Of a stretch of 34,004 nucleotides of DNA, positions 32,166 through 34,004 are shown one piece after another. Position 1 is the stretch's first letter. Every line of letters starts with the position of its first letter. Below the pieces are notes generated by a model. It worked only from the letters and a program-made list of their open reading frames with translations. It searched no databases and was not told the origin of the DNA. Position numbers and translations under genes: made by a program. The DNA is from Fidelibacterota bacterium (GTDB taxonomy: Bacteria > Fidelibacterota > Marinisomatia > Marinisomatales > UBA1611): positions 1 to 34,004 of the forward strand of contig JAOLAV010000009.1 in the NCBI GenBank assembly GCA_028338895.1. The letters run 5' to 3'.

Positions 32166-32213
32166 TATTTTGATTTTTAAAACAATATTATTTATAGTAA
32201 AGAGTTTAAAAAA

Positions 32214-32954
32214 ATGAGCAGGCTTCTTTTATTAAATAAAATCAATAAATATTATTCAATAAACTCTGTTTCAATGCAAGTGCTTCATGATATTGACCTT
32301 TTAGTTGAAAAAGGAGAAAGCTTGGCTTTGGTTGGAGAATCGGGTAGCGGAAAAACAACATTATCTAGGATTATTTTAGGATTAACTCAGCCTGATAGCG
32401 GTGATATTTCATGGGGGGATAATGAAATTAGGCCTAAGGTGAGTGCTGTCTTTCAGAATCCAAAAGATGCTATGAATCCGCGAAAACGCATATGGGAATC
32501 CATAGCCGAGCCATTAATCATTAATGAAAAAAAAAGAGTAAACTATTTTAGAGAAAAATGTTTAAGAATTGCATCAGAAGTTGGCTTAGAAAAAAACCTA
32601 ATAGATCGTTTTCCGTTTGAACTTTCTGGTGGGCAAATACAAAGAGCCGTTATTGCTCGGGCATTAATTGTTATGCCGGATCTCGTAATATTAGACGAAC
32701 CCACATCAGCTTTAGATATTTCAGTTCAGGCCAAAATTATTAACTTATTAATTGATTTACAAATTGAATATAATTTGACTTATATATTTATAACGCATGA
32801 TTTACAATTAGTCCATTATTTAGCTAAAAAAATATTTGTTTTAAAAAATGGTAAATGTGTAGAAAAAGGAGAAATAAAAGATGTTTTTTCAAAACCGAAT
32901 AATCTTTATACTCGAAAGCTTTTGGAAGCAGGTGGTGTTATTAATATTCCTTAA
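32214..32954 (+). CDS. ABC transporter ATPase, DppF/OppF type
   Basis: A 246-residue second nucleotide-binding subunit. The motifs are the Walker A GESGSGKTTLSR, the Q-loop in AVFQNPKDAMNPRKRIWES, the signature LSGGQIQRAVIARAL, the Walker B LVILDEPTSALD and the switch histidine in IFITHDLQ. The MNPR block after the Q-loop is typical of DppF/OppF. It completes the importer (binding protein, two permeases, two ATPases). The 48-bp gap before it is the largest inside the transporter part of the operon and could allow separate translation control, but I see no terminator there. Confidence 0.95.
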   Translation: MSRLLLLNKINKYYSINSVSMQVLHDIDLLVEKGESLALVGESGSGKTTLSRIILGLTQPDSGDISWGDNEIRPKVSAVFQNPKDAMNPRKRIWESIAEPLIINEKKRVNYFREKCLRIASEVGLEKNLIDRFPFELSGGQIQRAVIARALIVMPDLVILDEPTSALDISVQAKIINLLIDLQIEYNLTYIFITHDLQLVHYLAKKIFVLKNGKCVEKGEIKDVFSKPNNLYTRKLLEAGGVINIP

Positions 32955-32985
32955 AAAAGCATAAAGATTAAAAAGGTTTAAAAAT

Positions 32986-33804
32986 ATGAAAAAATATTTA
33001 ACTATTGCTTCAGTTCAGATGTTTGTTGGATTGGATTTAAAAACCAATTTAAAAACGATTGAAAAGTATTTATCTTACGTGTACTTGACATTTCCACACA
33101 TAAATATTGTTGTTTTTCCAGAGTTGTCATCTTTAGGTATTGGTGGCGATATGTCTAAGTTAGCTCAGCCAATTCCAGGTGATTTAACTAAAATTTTTTC
33201 AACTTGGGCGAAAAAATATAAAATATGGTTAATACCTGGCAGTATTTATGAGTCTTTAAATAATAAAATTTATAACTCTACTCCTGTTTTCTCGCCCGAT
33301 GGTTCACTCGTTGGGATTTACAGAAAAAGATTTCCATGGACTCCATATGAAAAAACTGAACCAGGAAAAGAACCATTTGTTTTTGAAATAGAAGGATTTG
33401 GAAAAGTTGGGATTATGATATGTTACGATATAATGTTTCCAGAGGTAGCTAGAGATTTAACACATTTAGGGGCTGAATTGATTATTATTCCAACTGCGAC
33501 AACAACCGGCGATAGGAGGCAGGAACAAATAGTTGTTCAGGCAACAGCTATTACTCAACAGTGTTATGTTGTCTCATGTAATGGAGTTGGGCTTGGAGGA
33601 GTTGGTGGATCGCAAATTATTGACCCAGAAGGCCTTATCTTGCAGAATAGTGGCGAAGGGGCCAACCTTCAAACCGCAATTATTGATTTTGATCATGTTC
33701 AAATAATTAGAGATAAGGGTATTGCTGGTATTTCTAGTCCATCTAAAGCTTTTAAAGAAAATAAACAATTTTTTTCTGCATATGGAATTGATAAAAATGA
33801 GTAA
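32986..33804 (+). CDS. Carbon-nitrogen hydrolase (nitrilase superfamily amidase)
   Basis: A 272-residue cytosolic hydrolase with the full Glu-Lys-Cys triad: VFPELSSLG (E46), IYRKRFPW (K114) and [14 protein letters not shown] (C146). Such enzymes hydrolyse amides or N-carbamoyl groups, releasing ammonia, sometimes with CO2. [18 protein letters not shown] after the lysine and [17 protein letters not shown] near the end fit the amidase, N-carbamoylputrescine or ureidopropionase branches rather than true nitrilases; the exact branch needs a tree. It lies 31 bp after the importer genes, behind AAGG, and overlaps the aminotransferase gene by 8 nt. Hydrolysis of an imported amide followed by transamination of the freed amine is the natural reading of the operon. 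Confidence 0.92.
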   Translation: MKKYLTIASVQMFVGLDLKTNLKTIEKYLSYVYLTFPHINIVVFPELSSLGIGGDMSKLAQPIPGDLTKIFSTWAKKYKIWLIPGSIYESLNNKIYNSTPVFSPDGSLVGIYRKRFPWTPYEKTEPGKEPFVFEIEGFGKVGIMICYDIMFPEVARDLTHLGAELIIIPTATTTGDRRQEQIVVQATAITQQCYVVSCNGVGLGGVGGSQIIDPEGLILQNSGEGANLQTAIIDFDHVQIIRDKGIAGISSPSKAFKENKQFFSAYGIDKNE

Positions 33805-34004
33805 TCATAATTATTTATCTCCAGTATGGACACATTTAACTGAAATAACACCGGCAAGGGGTGAGGGTGTTTATCTTTATGATAAAGATGGGAATCAATT
33901 TCTTGATTTCACATGCGGCATAGGCGTGACAAACACAGGGCATTGTCATCCGAATGTTGTTAAGTCAATAAAGGATCAGTCGGAAAATCTTATTTTTGGT
34001 CAAA
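33797..34004 (+). CDS. Class III (PLP-dependent) aminotransferase, partial (C-terminus outside window)
   Basis: Not in the ORF track because it runs off the right edge. Translation from ATG 33797, which overlaps the amidase stop as ATGAGTAA, gives 69 residues with the class III N-terminus: an aromatic SPVWTHL, then [39 protein letters not shown] and a QSENLIF close. This block is shared by 4-aminobutyrate, acetylornithine and beta-alanine/omega-amino acid aminotransferases. The PLP lysine lies beyond the window. Its place after an importer and an amidase suggests a catabolic omega-amino acid substrate such as beta-alanine or GABA, which is inference. Confidence 0.92.
   Translation, partial: MSNHNYLSPVWTHLTEITPARGEGVYLYDKDGNQFLDFTCGIGVTNTGHCHPNVVKSIKDQSENLIFGQ

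Noticed and set aside
1-34004. CRISPR arrays, tRNA/rRNA genes, insertion sequences, integrases, toxin-antitoxin pairs, riboswitches
   Set aside because: Reading both strands showed no regularly spaced repeats, cloverleaf-like segments, transposase or integrase motifs, or recognised riboswitch cores. A covariance-model search would be needed to exclude small RNAs.

Overview
ORGANISM. The window is a very AT-rich bacterial chromosome segment that looks like the FCB superphylum, most likely a marine Marinimicrobia (SAR406)-like lineage. The signs are two secreted proteins ending in Por/T9SS-type sorting domains with the NPFNPS core, a phosphoenolpyruvate carboxylase of the Bacteroidetes type (ending NINAARNSA), FDPETGE repeats in an envelope lipoprotein, and many genes with weak Shine-Dalgarno sequences. 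The lineage is an inference from recognised families; no 16S rRNA or tRNA gene was seen.

LAYOUT. (1) 1-4231, minus strand: a compact operon of a divergent HMG-CoA reductase, a PlsC-type acyltransferase, a clear homologue of eukaryotic alkyl-DHAP synthase (AGPS) and an SDR reductase cut by the window edge. Acyltransferase, AGPS and SDR match the three classes needed for ether glycerolipid synthesis. (2) 4386-8421, minus strand: exported proteins comprising an outer-membrane beta-barrel protein with two small LSM-like repeats, two exported membrane proteins with related-looking segments, and a lipoprotein whose 3' part looks frameshifted into several pieces. A divergent regulator (8607-9308) joins a CI-type helix-turn-helix to a PAS domain. 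(3) 9568-13965, plus strand: TolB-like beta-propeller, MltB-like lytic transglycosylase and PEP carboxylase, tightly packed. (4) 13973-15769, minus strand: M28 aminopeptidase with a PDZ domain. (5) 16124-19583, plus strand: a surface-glycan cluster (nucleotide-sugar dehydrogenase, sugar epimerase/dehydratase, probable glycosyltransferase) with a (TA)7 repeat upstream and a G10 tract at the start of the epimerase gene. (6) 19893-21759, plus strand: apaG and pyruvate kinase. (7) 21764-26123, minus strand: a MORN-repeat lipoprotein and a two-gene operon of M23 endopeptidase and GH20 hexosaminidase. (8) 26247-27902, plus strand: a secreted FG-GAP-type propeller with a sorting domain. (9) 27973 to the end, plus strand: a complete peptide/nickel-type ABC importer followed by a nitrilase-superfamily amidase and a class III aminotransferase cut by the window edge.

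HOW THE GENES WORK TOGETHER. The window is mostly envelope biology: membrane lipids, surface glycans, murein or chitin hydrolysis, T9SS-like secretion and nutrient uptake, with central-metabolism genes (ppc, pyk) between. The most interesting items are the predicted bacterial ether-lipid cassette with its HMG-CoA reductase, the G10 tract as a candidate phase-variation switch, and the HTH-PAS regulator facing the exported-protein operon.
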